Origin: JABDKJ01 sp964609215
Lineage (GTDB): Bacteria > Bacteroidota > Bacteroidia > Flavobacteriales_D > JABDKJ01
DNA length: 64,000 nt
Direction of reading: 5' to 3'
NCBI GenBank assembly: GCA_964609215.1
Contig: CAZSQZ010000005.1
Location: 148,322-212,321, forward strand
Below the pieces are notes generated by a model. That model worked only from the letters and a program-made list of their open reading frames with translations. It ran no database searches and was not told the DNA's origin. Positions 8,163 through 16,604 of this stretch are shown in pieces; position 1 is the stretch's first letter, and each line of letters starts with the position of its first letter. Both the position numbers and the translations under genes were made by a program.

Positions 8163-9493
8163 CTCACCTCTTTTTCAAGAAAACGTATTCCCATTTCCTC
8201 TAGCTCTTTTAAGATAGGATTGTAAATAGCTGAACTGGTCGGAAGATGAACACCATTTAAATCAATTTCCTTGTTAACAATATGTTTGGCTGCTATTGCT
8301 AAGGGAAGGCCAACTGTTTTTGCCATACCCGTATACACCTCGTCATCTCCAATGCAAACTAAAGAAGACTGTATTTCCTTTTCTAATCCATTTAATGCAT
8401 ATTTGAATTGATGCCACATCACAATCATGTCCTTATCTCCGTCCTCAAGCGCCCATTTTTGCTCTAACAAATGTTGCATAACTTGAGCAGGACTTGCATT
8501 TGCGATTCCGATCTTTTTCTTTTCGAACAATCCCAACCAATTGAGTTTATCAAATACCTCATCCTCTGGTTCAAGTCGTAAAACATATCGTAATTTTAAT
8601 TCTACCGAATCAGTTGGATGATAAGATAAGAAGGAATTCGTAAAGTCCCTAAAAGTCATATTCTCAGAATCTTCTAATTTATAGGTATCGTCCGTCATAC
8701 CCAACTGGACTAAAGCATCCCATGCTCTGCAATAACCAGATCTTCGTAATGTTCCTCTATAAATGGTTGGGATATCTTCAAGGTTATAGATACTCCTGTA
8801 TTTTAAAGAATCTCTATTGGCGTAGCCATCAAATTTCCCATATCCCTCAATATTTATTTTTTCTATTCTTTTGAATAGTTGGCTGTAAGGAATATACTTA
8901 TATCTGCCATTTCTAATATACTGAACAGCTCCACCTTGTCCTGCTAAAACCACATTTCTTGGATTCCAGGTGAACTTATAATTCCATGGATTATTATCAC
9001 TTTCCGGAGCAATCAAACCTCCTGTAAAACTTTTAAAGCTTTTAATCTCTCCGCCTCTGGACTTGATTTCATCAATGATCTTCATCGCGGACATATGATC
9101 TAAACCAGGGTCAAGTCCCATTTCATTTAAAATCATAATTCCCGCATCACTCGCTTCCTTACTTAGCGCTTTTATTTCGTCTGAGACATAAGAGGGTGTA
9201 ATAACGTCCTTTTTTAAATCTATGCAATCCCTAACCACATGAATATGAAACCTTGCAGGTAGCATAGAAATAATCAAATCATGATTCTGAATTTGAGCCC
9301 TTCTTTCCTCATCATTTAGTGCATCAAATACCAAGCCTCTGCTATTCGCCATTCCCTCTAATCGTTCATCAATCAAGTCTTGATCTCTATCGGTTACGGT
9401 TAAAGACCAATTATTCAGCGAAGAATTATCGGCTAAATATTTAATTAATGCTGAACTAGATCTCCCTGCACCAATGATTAAAATCTTCTTCAT
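8159..9493 (-). CDS. Saccharopine dehydrogenase-family oxidoreductase
   Basis: This 444-residue NAD(P)-dependent enzyme begins with the dinucleotide-binding stretch KKILIIGAGRSSSALIKYL. The segment NEMGLDPGLDHMSAMKIIDE (about residues 122-141) is the hallmark of saccharopine reductase/dehydrogenase (Lys9/LYS1 type), with FTGGLIAPESDNNPWNYKF following. The full length suits this family. Its likely role is in lysine catabolism through saccharopine, or a related reaction; bacterial members vary, so the exact substrate is uncertain. It is convergent with the barrel gene: the two stop codons overlap by a few bases, leaving no room for a terminator between them. Confidence 0.85.
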   Translation of the reverse strand: MKKILIIGAGRSSSALIKYLADNSSLNNWSLTVTDRDQDLIDERLEGMANSRGLVFDALNDEERRAQIQNHDLIISMLPARFHIHVVRDCIDLKKDVITPSYVSDEIKALSKEASDAGIMILNEMGLDPGLDHMSAMKIIDEIKSRGGEIKSFKSFTGGLIAPESDNNPWNYKFTWNPRNVVLAGQGGAVQYIRNGRYKYIPYSQLFKRIEKINIEGYGKFDGYANRDSLKYRSIYNLEDIPTIYRGTLRRSGYCRAWDALVQLGMTDDTYKLEDSENMTFRDFTNSFLSYHPTDSVELKLRYVLRLEPEDEVFDKLNWLGLFEKKKIGIANASPAQVMQHLLEQKWALEDGDKDMIVMWHQFKYALNGLEKEIQSSLVCIGDDEVYTGMAKTVGLPLAIAAKHIVNKEIDLNGVHLPTSSAIYNPILKELEEMGIRFLEKEVS

Positions 9494-9516
9494 TCTGTCT
9501 AATGATTATTCAAGTT

Positions 9517-9524
9517 CAAATTTA
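9517..9524 (-). promoter_or_regulatory. Bacteroidota -7 promoter element for the saccharopine dehydrogenase-type gene
   Basis: On the minus strand this reads TAAATTTG, an exact match to the Bacteroidota -7 consensus TAnnTTTG, 23 bases upstream of the ATG at 9493. No clear -33 TTG was found at the usual distance, so this is a probable but incomplete promoter. Confidence 0.5.
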
Positions 9525-9765
9525 GATTTCTTTTGATTTGAATTTCTCTTTTAATAAAAATCTTTACAGTTTGAATTAAGAAATTGTCAAAAAGAATTAC
9601 TTTGAACAGAATTTAAACAAATACAACACAGCTTTAGCCATCTGCCTAATTATCAATAAATTACAGTATTGGCATGGCATTTGAATTTATTACTACAATT
9701 CTATTTTGTTTGGTGGGTATATTTTGAAAAACTCAATAGAAATAGACAATTTAATTTATTGCGTT

Positions 9766-11130
9766 ATGGAACATTTTAAATATTTCTTAATAGTCGGGTT
9801 GTCACTGATACTTCTATCATGTGCATCTTCTAAATCGTTTTACAAAAAAGGAGTGAAGTTGGAAGAAGCAGGATTAACAGAGGAAGCAGCTGAAATGTAT
9901 ATGAAGTCCTTGTCAAAAAAGAACACCAATGTTAATTCTCAAATTGCATTGAAAAAAACAGGACAGAGAGCTTTAAATGACAAATTGGATTCTTTTAATA
10001 AAGCGCATATGTTAGAAGATCACGACCATGCAGTTTATGAATACGAAGTAGCTGAATTATTCTATGAACGGGTTAAGGGTTATGGAACTAAATTGGATAT
10101 GCCCAATCATTATAAGGATAGATACGAAAAATCACTTGAATTCTATAAGGAAGAATTGTATCAGGAAGGGGTTGAACTTTACGAAGCGAAAAATTATCCT
10201 GAAGCAACTAGAAAATTTAATAAGATTGCCAGCTATGATCCTTCATATAAAGATATTGAGGAGTACAAGGTATTAACATTTGCTGAGCCCTTATATGACA
10301 AAGGCAAAGCAGCATATGACAGGGAGGAATGGAGAAAAGCCTATAAGTATTTTGATCAGATACATAGAAAGAATCCAGAGTTTAAGAATGTCACTGAACT
10401 ATGGCAATCTAGTCTGGATTATGGAACATTTCCAGTGGCACTTGTTCCATTCGAAAGCACTACTGCAAATAAACCAAAGAGTGAAAAGATTCACTCGGTT
10501 GCTTTGGACAAAATCACTAGCATAGATAATCCTTTTGTAAAGGTTGTCGATAGAGAAAACATAGATCAGCTTATTGAAGAACAAACACTTGGTTTAAGCG
10601 GAGTTGTGGATGAAGCTACTGCTGCTCAGGTGGGAAAAATTCTGGGTGCTAAAGGTATGATAACAGGTGAAATTATTGAATACAAAGAAAACCTTGGAAG
10701 GTTGCAAAAGAAAACTGTTAAGGGTTTTGAAATGTATCAAGTTACAGTAACAAATGATGAAACTGGAAAAGAAGAACAGGAGACGAAATTTAAACCTGCT
10801 AGATATCAGGAATACTACAATAAAAATGAAGTTACCATTGCTGTAGAGTATAAATGTACTTCTCTTGAAACTGGACAAATTATCTTTTCCAAGGTTTACG
10901 AAAGAACAGCTACGGATGAAGTTTACTATGCAACATATAATGGTAAAATTGAAAATTTAGTTCCTGCCGTTGATGATCAACCAACAACTAGCAGAGATGA
11001 TTATAATGCACTTCAAGCTTTATTGAAGGCAAGAAAAGAGTTAGTTAAGCCTGAAGAGCTTGTCGCTACTCACTATGATGGAATTGGCACGGAATTGGCA
11101 AAAGAAATAGAAGATTATCTTGATTTTTAA
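9766..11130 (+). CDS. CsgG-like lipoprotein with an N-terminal TPR-like region
   Basis: I place the start at the ATG at 9766 rather than an upstream TTG, because this gives a clean lipoprotein signal (ILLSCASSK, Cys19). The 454-residue protein has TPR-like helical repeats (about 20-215, EAAEMYMKSLSKKNT and AYKYFDQIHRKNPEF). A CsgG-type domain follows, with VALVPFESTTANKPKSEKI, VVDRENIDQLIEEQTL, GLSGVVDEATAAQVGKILGA and MITGEIIEY. CsgG forms the outer-membrane curli pore; related proteins such as FlgT are envelope factors. It is the first gene of a set with two LPP20-type lipoproteins, spaced 2 bases from the next. It probably sits on the periplasmic face of the outer membrane. Confidence 0.78.
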   Translation: MEHFKYFLIVGLSLILLSCASSKSFYKKGVKLEEAGLTEEAAEMYMKSLSKKNTNVNSQIALKKTGQRALNDKLDSFNKAHMLEDHDHAVYEYEVAELFYERVKGYGTKLDMPNHYKDRYEKSLEFYKEELYQEGVELYEAKNYPEATRKFNKIASYDPSYKDIEEYKVLTFAEPLYDKGKAAYDREEWRKAYKYFDQIHRKNPEFKNVTELWQSSLDYGTFPVALVPFESTTANKPKSEKIHSVALDKITSIDNPFVKVVDRENIDQLIEEQTLGLSGVVDEATAAQVGKILGAKGMITGEIIEYKENLGRLQKKTVKGFEMYQVTVTNDETGKEEQETKFKPARYQEYYNKNEVTIAVEYKCTSLETGQIIFSKVYERTATDEVYYATYNGKIENLVPAVDDQPTTSRDDYNALQALLKARKELVKPEELVATHYDGIGTELAKEIEDYLDF

Positions 11131-11132
11131 AT

Positions 11133-12512
11133 TTGAAGAAAATAGCATACATACTGATACTAATAGCCACAACTATAAGCTGCGGAAAACAAAAGGTTAT
11201 TATCCCTTCTGTTCCAGAACTAATTGATAAAAGTGACGACAGGCCAGAATGGATAAGAAATCGACCTTTTGGTAATTCCGAATACATTGGAATTGGGGCA
11301 GCTAGCAAAGTCCGTAACCCAGATGAGTATATGAAAGTGGCAAAAAACAATGCGCTTTCAGACCTTTCATCTGAGATAAAGATTACGGTTAAGTCGAATT
11401 CATTCCTTTATGTGCTCGATCGAAATTATAAGTTTGATGAAGAATTCACTCAGGGAATTCAAACTTTCACTGATCAAAATTTGGAAGGCTTCGAATTCGT
11501 AGACTCCTACGAAACAGAATTTGAGTATTGGGTTTTCTATAGATTGGATAAAAACCTGTACAAGGAAAATTTTGAGAGACGCAGAAAAGAGTCCATTGAA
11601 TTATCGTATGATTTGTTTCTAAAAGGGCAAAATCAAAGAAGTGCTAGAAATGTTTCCGGTGCGATGCAGCTTTTCATAAAAGCCCTAGGTGGACTTAAAG
11701 AATATTGGGGAGAAAGTAACAAGGTAAACACAGTTGAAGGAGAGATTTTTTTGGAGAATGAAATACTTTTTAACCTGCAAGATATGATGAATGACATTGC
11801 ACTTATTCCATCTAATGATTTTGTAAAATTGAATATGGATAATCAGTATTCAAATAATTTTGCAGTAAGCGTTATGAAAAACGGAAGTCCTCTCAAAAAC
11901 GCTAAGCTGGACTTTTGTTATCCTTCGGAAAGTGGTTTTTCGCAACCCAACTTTATTACCAATGAAGATGGTATAGCAGTAGTTGCTATTTCAGATTATG
12001 AGAAAAATGTTAAGAAGTCTAATCTTGAGGTAGAAATGAATCTGGAATATTGGTTGAATAATGCTACTGATATAGAAAAAGAAATATCAAGAATCGTTAG
12101 ACCAAAAAAATTGTCTATTCCTATTGTTTTAGAAAAACCACGCTTTTATTTTGAAGTGCAAGAAAAGAACCTTGGGGATAATCTCACTTCTCCTATAGTT
12201 AGTAATGCAATTAAAAATGCTTTGACGCAAAAAGATTTTAGTCTAACTAAGAATAGAAATGAAAGTGATTTGATTGTTCAATTGAATGCAAGCACAGAAA
12301 AAGCAGGAACAAGTTATAGCTTTTATGTAGCTCATTGTAACATGGAGATAAAGGTAATGGACAAAGAAGGAAATGTAGTTTATCAAAATGCATTTCACGA
12401 CATAAAAGGATTGAATGTAAATTATGAAGCAGCAGGCATAAAAGCCCTTACAAATGTTGCTGCCAAGGCAAAGAAAACAATGATTAAAGAACTGATTAAC
12501 AGTATTTTGTAG
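11133..12512 (+). CDS. LPP20-domain lipoprotein, TTG start
   Basis: This 459-residue protein opens with TTG two bases after the previous stop. That start gives a good lipoprotein signal (KKIAYILILIATTISCGK, Cys17), so TTG is probably genuine. Residues about 37-145 match the LPP20 layout: RPEWIRNRPFGNSEYIGIG, then an Ala/Asn-rich helix (AKNNALSDLSSEI) and a YWVFYRLD strand. The following 300 residues are less familiar; residues 230-320 look like beta-sandwich and 340-455 resemble an envelope lipoprotein tail domain. LPP20 proteins (including FlgP) are outer-membrane lipoproteins often encoded next to CsgG-like partners, as here. The role is inferred to be in a shared envelope complex. Confidence 0.72.
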   Translation: MKKIAYILILIATTISCGKQKVIIPSVPELIDKSDDRPEWIRNRPFGNSEYIGIGAASKVRNPDEYMKVAKNNALSDLSSEIKITVKSNSFLYVLDRNYKFDEEFTQGIQTFTDQNLEGFEFVDSYETEFEYWVFYRLDKNLYKENFERRRKESIELSYDLFLKGQNQRSARNVSGAMQLFIKALGGLKEYWGESNKVNTVEGEIFLENEILFNLQDMMNDIALIPSNDFVKLNMDNQYSNNFAVSVMKNGSPLKNAKLDFCYPSESGFSQPNFITNEDGIAVVAISDYEKNVKKSNLEVEMNLEYWLNNATDIEKEISRIVRPKKLSIPIVLEKPRFYFEVQEKNLGDNLTSPIVSNAIKNALTQKDFSLTKNRNESDLIVQLNASTEKAGTSYSFYVAHCNMEIKVMDKEGNVVYQNAFHDIKGLNVNYEAAGIKALTNVAAKAKKTMIKELINSIL

Positions 12513-12541
12513 ACTTTGGCACAGTTTTCGAAAGTACTTAG

Positions 12542-13147
12542 ATGAAATTATTAAAACCTAGAGATATGATAGTTAGAAACATTAAAACATTTGGAATGAT
12601 TGGCCTGTTGGCAATCGCCCTAGTTGGAACTGGATGTAAGAAGAAAAAGAATATTACTAAAGCTCCAGCTGGAGAAACACCCATTACTGAATACTGTTCA
12701 GGACCCGACTACTTCAGTAACAAAGATTTCTTTAGAGCAAGCGGTTTAGGAGAAAGCATGGATCAGGCTACTGCAAAAAAGAAAGCCATGAACAATGCAC
12801 GTGCAGACTTGGCTGCAACTCTTCAAGTAACCATTAATAGCGTAGTAGATAATTACGTAAACTCCAGAGAATTTAACAATAAGGAAGAAATTGAAGAGCG
12901 ATTTGAAGGACTTACAAGAGAGATTGTTAAACAGAACATGGTTGGTGTGAAGACCATTTGTTCACAACCGGTTAAGACAGAATCGGGAAATTACAAGTAC
13001 TATGTAGCGCTTGAGCTCTCTGGAGATGATATCGTTTCTAAATACCACGAAAGAATTTCTAAAGATGAAAGATTAAGAATCGATTATGATTATGAAAAAT
13101 TCAAGGAGACTTTCGATGCAGAGATGGAAAAGCTTGAAAACAGATAA
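12542..13147 (+). CDS. LPP20-family lipoprotein
   Basis: This 201-residue lipoprotein has a signal ending VGTGCKKKK. A second in-frame ATG at 12566 would give a shorter and more usual signal sequence and may be the true start. The body has the LPP20/FlgP pattern: FFRASGLGESMDQATAKKKA, then NARADLAATLQVTINSVVDN, and ending YYVALELSGDDIVSKY. It closes the CsgG-like/LPP20/LPP20 set, 29 bases after the preceding gene, and is followed by an intrinsic terminator. It is probably an outer-membrane-anchored partner of the two upstream proteins. Confidence 0.78.
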   Translation: MKLLKPRDMIVRNIKTFGMIGLLAIALVGTGCKKKKNITKAPAGETPITEYCSGPDYFSNKDFFRASGLGESMDQATAKKKAMNNARADLAATLQVTINSVVDNYVNSREFNNKEEIEERFEGLTREIVKQNMVGVKTICSQPVKTESGNYKYYVALELSGDDIVSKYHERISKDERLRIDYDYEKFKETFDAEMEKLENR

Positions 13148-13155
13148 TTAGGAAG

Positions 13156-13193
13156 AATCCTGTTCAAAAAAAGAACGGGATTTCCTATTTTTG
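13156..13193 (+). terminator. Intrinsic terminator after the CsgG/LPP20 set
   Basis: A 10-bp stem (AATCCTGTTC at 13156-13165 with GAACGGGATT at 13173-13182, one G-T pair) with a 7-base A-rich loop is followed by a T-containing run. It sits 8 bases after the LPP20 gene stop and just before the DUF423 gene, whose start codon it nearly touches. Confidence 0.7.
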
Positions 13194-13196
13194 GAT

Positions 13197-13583
13197 ATGC
13201 ACAAAAACCTTATTCGCCTTGCATCTGTTTTAATGATAATAGGAATAATATTGGGCGCCTTTGGCGCCCATTTTTTAAAAGCCAAAATCTCCGAAAAATT
13301 AATTGAAGCTTATAAAACAGGTATATTGTATCATCTCCTTCACACTATTGCTCTTTTAGCAATAGGACTTTCTAATCTACCTTTTTCAAAAAATTTAAAA
13401 AGAGCTAAAAATTTTCTTTTTGCTGGCATTATTCTTTTTTCCGGTTCTCTGTATCTATTGTCAATTAAGGAAATTGCAAAATTTCCTGATTTCCTTGATT
13501 TTATTGGAATACTCACGCCAATCGGTGGAATTTCCTTTATCTGTGCATGGGTATTTTTAATTCGCTCTTTAAATCAAAAGTAA
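13197..13583 (+). CDS. DUF423 family small membrane protein
   Basis: This 128-residue protein has four hydrophobic segments. The first carries the family signature IGIILGAFGAHFLKAKIS and the next ILYHLLHTIALLAIGL, as in E. coli YgdD. The function is unknown; the proteins are in the inner membrane. I use the ATG at 13197; an in-frame TTG two codons earlier is less likely. The ORF directly follows an intrinsic terminator, so it probably has its own weak promoter or depends on read-through. An inverted repeat (AGTGTC / GACACT at 13583-13599) abuts the stop codon. Confidence 0.87.
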   Translation: MHKNLIRLASVLMIIGIILGAFGAHFLKAKISEKLIEAYKTGILYHLLHTIALLAIGLSNLPFSKNLKRAKNFLFAGIILFSGSLYLLSIKEIAKFPDFLDFIGILTPIGGISFICAWVFLIRSLNQK

Positions 13584-13682
13584 GTGTCAAATAGACACTA
13601 TAAAACTTATTAACGCGTCCCTTAATTCATTTATTTTCAATTATTTATCGAATAAATTTTAACAAAATAAATTTGCTTTTGG

Positions 13683-13715
13683 TTTGTTCGCTCGCTTTCA
13701 ATTCCTGTAAATTTG
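13683..13715 (+). promoter_or_regulatory. Bacteroidota-type promoter of pckA
   Basis: TTTG at 13683-13686 and TAAATTTG at 13708-13715 are separated by 21 bases. The second is an exact match to the Bacteroidota -7 consensus TAnnTTTG and the first matches the -33 element. The expected transcription start is a few bases downstream, giving a leader of only about 10 bases before the ATG at 13733. Confidence 0.72.
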
Positions 13716-13732
13716 TATCCTAAACCCATTAC

Positions 13733-15340
13733 ATGGAAAATAACATTAGTGTGCTAAGGGATTTGAATTATTTAGGGTTGAATGAGTGTGATCCAATACA
13801 CTGGAACTTATTACCGCAAGAACTTATTGAAAAAACAGTCCAAAATGGACAAGGAGAAATTGCCAGCAATGGTGCTTTATCTGTTAAAACCGGTGAATTT
13901 ACAGGTAGATCTCCTCAGGACAGATTTATTGTTGCTGATAGCATAACTGAGAACACCGTTTGGTGGGGAGACATCAACAAGAAATTTGATGCTGCCAAGT
14001 TTGATCAGTTAGACACTAAAATTCAAAACTACCTTAAAGGAAAAGAAGTCTTTGTAAAAGATGCCTGTGCCTGTGCAAATGAAGAGTATAAGTTAAATGT
14101 AAGGGTTGTTTCGGAGTATCCATGGTCTTCACTTTTTGCAGATAATATGTTTTTGAGATTAAGAGGAGAAGAACTAAATAACTTCAAACCTCAATGGAAC
14201 GTTATCTGCGCTCCTGGTTTTATGGCTGACTCTTTAGTCGATGGAACACGTCAACACAATTTTGCCATCATCAATTTTAGTAAAAAGAAAGTTATAATAG
14301 GTGGCACTGGATATACTGGAGAAATCAAAAAAGGAATTTTCTCTGTTTTGAATTTCATCCTTCCTTATGAAAAGAATGTACTTTCCATGCATTGTTCGGC
14401 AAATGTTGGAGCAAATGGGGATACTGCCATATTCTTTGGTTTATCGGGTACGGGTAAAACCACACTTTCTTCAGATCCAAATAGAAAATTAATTGGTGAT
14501 GATGAGCATGGATGGGCAGGAAACAAAGTCTTTAATTTTGAAGGAGGTTGCTATGCAAAAACCATCAATCTTTCTAAAGAAAATGAGCCTCAGATTTATA
14601 ATGCTATCAAGCCTGGTGCTATACTAGAAAATATTGGCTACAAGGGTGATACTCTTGAACCAGATTATAGTGACACTTCAATAACGCAAAACACAAGAGT
14701 ATCCTATCCTATCCATCACATTGACAATATAATGGTTCCCAGCCAAGGAGAAAATGCAAAAAATATTTTCTTTCTTACCTGTGATGCTTTTGGTGTTTTA
14801 CCTCCTATCTCTAAATTGAATAGAGCTCAAGCTATGTACCACTTCATTAGCGGTTATACGGCTAAAGTTGCTGGAACAGAAGCTGGAATAACTGAACCAG
14901 TTACTGCTTTTTCTGCTTGTTTTGGTGCTCCATTCCTACCCTTGCATCCTACAAAATATGCGGAGATGCTTGGAAAGAAAATGGATGAAAGTGGCGTAAA
15001 TGTTTGGCTAGTAAATACAGGTTGGAGCTCAGGTTCATATGGAGTTGGATCACGTCTTAAATTGAAATGGACCAGAGCAATGATTACAGCAGCTTTGGAA
15101 GGACGTTTGGATAATGTAGATTATCAGACACATACTATTTTTGGTTTAAAAATGCCAACATCCTGTCCTGATGTTCCTGCTGAAATTTTGAATCCGCGAA
15201 ATACTTGGGCAGACAAAAATGAATACGATAACAAAGCCCAAGATTTGGCGCAGAAATTTATTGCCAATTTTGAACAGTTTGCTTCTCAAGCAAGTGCCGA
15301 AATATTAGGAGCTGCTCCTAAGGTTTCTGTTGGGGCTTAA
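13733..15340 (+). CDS. pckA: Phosphoenolpyruvate carboxykinase (ATP)
   Basis: This 535-residue enzyme converts oxaloacetate and ATP to phosphoenolpyruvate, CO2 and ADP, the first committed step of gluconeogenesis. The kinase-1a P-loop GLSGTGKTTLSSDP (about residues 237-250) and the metal-binding LIGDDEHGW (about 254-262) are intact. TGEFTGRSPQDRF near residue 51 is the oxaloacetate-binding region. The length matches the usual 530-540 residues. It stands alone behind a good Bacteroidota promoter. Identification is very secure. Confidence 0.97.
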   Translation: MENNISVLRDLNYLGLNECDPIHWNLLPQELIEKTVQNGQGEIASNGALSVKTGEFTGRSPQDRFIVADSITENTVWWGDINKKFDAAKFDQLDTKIQNYLKGKEVFVKDACACANEEYKLNVRVVSEYPWSSLFADNMFLRLRGEELNNFKPQWNVICAPGFMADSLVDGTRQHNFAIINFSKKKVIIGGTGYTGEIKKGIFSVLNFILPYEKNVLSMHCSANVGANGDTAIFFGLSGTGKTTLSSDPNRKLIGDDEHGWAGNKVFNFEGGCYAKTINLSKENEPQIYNAIKPGAILENIGYKGDTLEPDYSDTSITQNTRVSYPIHHIDNIMVPSQGENAKNIFFLTCDAFGVLPPISKLNRAQAMYHFISGYTAKVAGTEAGITEPVTAFSACFGAPFLPLHPTKYAEMLGKKMDESGVNVWLVNTGWSSGSYGVGSRLKLKWTRAMITAALEGRLDNVDYQTHTIFGLKMPTSCPDVPAEILNPRNTWADKNEYDNKAQDLAQKFIANFEQFASQASAEILGAAPKVSVGA

Positions 15341-15423
15341 ATTGGCTCATAACCACTTTGTTTTTGTATAGATAATTCAGGTTAGAATTCACTATTCGGA
15401 CGTAGATTCGAATTCGTATATCA

Positions 15424-15678
15424 TCATCTTTCCTTATCCATGTAATCAGTCAACTCAAAATCAAGTAATTGAGAATAAGGAATATCAAGAACCTCTGCAA
15501 TTTTAAAGAGTGTAGATACACCAGTATTGATTGTGCCCTTTTCTATAAGTCTCAGATGTTTCTCCCCAATACCTATTTCGAAGGCCATTTGAACAATACT
15601 TAAATTATGCTTTAACCTTAAATACTTAAGATGTTTTCCTAAAGCAATTAGAAATAGTTTATGTTGTGAAGAATCCAG
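15424..15678 (-). CDS. XRE-family helix-turn-helix protein without a standard start codon
   Basis: The minus strand encodes about 84 residues with a clear Cro/C1-type HTH: IALGKHLKYLRLKHNLS, then AFEIGIGEKHLRLIEKGT, then LFKIAEVLDIPYSQLLDFE. Between the in-frame upstream stop and the HTH there is no ATG, GTG or TTG; a CTG at 15678 is the best available start. The gene either uses CTG or has lost its start and is a pseudogene. A perfect palindrome lies about 34 bases upstream of the CTG, as expected for an autoregulated repressor. It lies next to the Cys-rich peptide locus, but divergently, with about 270 bases between them. Confidence 0.65.
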   Translation of the reverse strand: MDSSQHKLFLIALGKHLKYLRLKHNLSIVQMAFEIGIGEKHLRLIEKGTINTGVSTLFKIAEVLDIPYSQLLDFELTDYMDKER

Positions 15679-15711
15679 AACATAAAAGTTTGATTTACTA
15701 GAAAATTATTT

Positions 15712-15727
15712 CGGTAATATTTTACCG
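15712..15727. promoter_or_regulatory. Palindrome upstream of the XRE gene, candidate operator
   Basis: CGGTAA and TTACCG, separated by TATT, form a perfect inverted repeat with 6-base arms. It sits in the divergent region between the XRE gene and the Cys-rich lipoprotein gene, so it could be the site bound by the XRE protein. No binding evidence is available. Confidence 0.45.
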
Positions 15728-15945
15728 ATTATTAAATATTCATTAACTTGTCAAAAAATAACTTTCGAATACCATCATATATCAATTTATGCAACAAAAA
15801 AAGGTTAAGGAGATACCCACCATTTGGGATTAGAAAAATTAAGAGCCTTAAATAAAGTTGAAAAAGGATAGAAAGCGTTGGTCGAAATAAGCCGAAGAGA
15901 CCTTAAATTATAAGTAGGCGTAATTTTTTAAACATTTAAATCAAA

Positions 15946-16602
15946 ATGAAAAAAGTAAGTATTTTAATCTTAGTGACTTTAATTACCAGTTTACTATACA
16001 CTTCCTGCGGAAAGAATGAATTAGATCATTCATTAACAAGAAAAATTCTTCTTCAGGAAAGCTCAAAAGACAAATTACTGGAAAAGTACAACTCCTTATC
16101 TTATTCTGATAAGATGAAAATTTGGGAAGAAAAGTTACTTCAAAGTATTGAAAATTCTCCTAAGGAGTATAATGAACATATTCACTCAATAATTAATAAA
16201 ATTAAATCAGCTTCCTCTGCTCAAGAATTAATCAATAGTGATGATTTTAGAGATTTAACCATGAAAACAGCAGAAAATATTGCCCCATCTACATTTACTG
16301 ATATTTTCTTTTCTCTAAATGATCTTCATTTTGATAATTCTGGAGTTATTGAATCCAAAAGTGAGGAATCCAGAGATTTAATTAATTACTTAAAACAATC
16401 ATTTGAAAAGGCCAGAAACACAAAGCCAAGTGCAACTCAGAATAAAAGTGCTGAAAAACCATGTAATTGCGATTGGACATGTGGAGACTCTGCTTCTGAA
16501 TGCACGCACTCAGATTGTGAAGCAACAGATACTGGATGTGGTTTTTTATGGTTATTTTCTTGCGAACAAAGAGATGAAATCTTCTATATTAACTGTCCCT
16601 AA
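15946..16602 (+). CDS. Lipoprotein with Cys-rich C-terminal tail, fulvocin C-related type
   Basis: This 218-residue protein has a lipoprotein signal (ITSLLYTSCGK, Cys21). Residues about 30-165 are helical and polar. The last 50 residues contain eight Cys in the pattern CNCDWTCGDSASECTHSDC, then TGCGFLWLFSC and a final INCP. From memory this resembles the tails of Bacteroidota proteins annotated as bacteriocin fulvocin C-related, where GCGFLW-type motifs occur. The even number of Cys suggests disulfide pairs. The next gene, two bases downstream, encodes a membrane-anchored thioredoxin-like protein that could form or rearrange those disulfides. Toxin activity is not shown; an anchored precursor or an immunity-type role is also possible. 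Confidence 0.6.
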   Translation: MKKVSILILVTLITSLLYTSCGKNELDHSLTRKILLQESSKDKLLEKYNSLSYSDKMKIWEEKLLQSIENSPKEYNEHIHSIINKIKSASSAQELINSDDFRDLTMKTAENIAPSTFTDIFFSLNDLHFDNSGVIESKSEESRDLINYLKQSFEKARNTKPSATQNKSAEKPCNCDWTCGDSASECTHSDCEATDTGCGFLWLFSCEQRDEIFYINCP

Positions 16603-16604
16603 AA

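Noticed and set aside
9706..9765. Upstream TTG start for the CsgG-like lipoprotein
   Set aside because: It would add 20 residues before the lipoprotein signal and bury the lipobox. The ATG at 9766 fits far better.
15800..15871. Remnant of a double-Gly leader peptide gene
   Set aside because: The frame LGLEKLRALNKVEKG followed by a stop recalls bacteriocin leaders, but it has no start codon and no Gly-Gly before a core peptide. It is too short to support.
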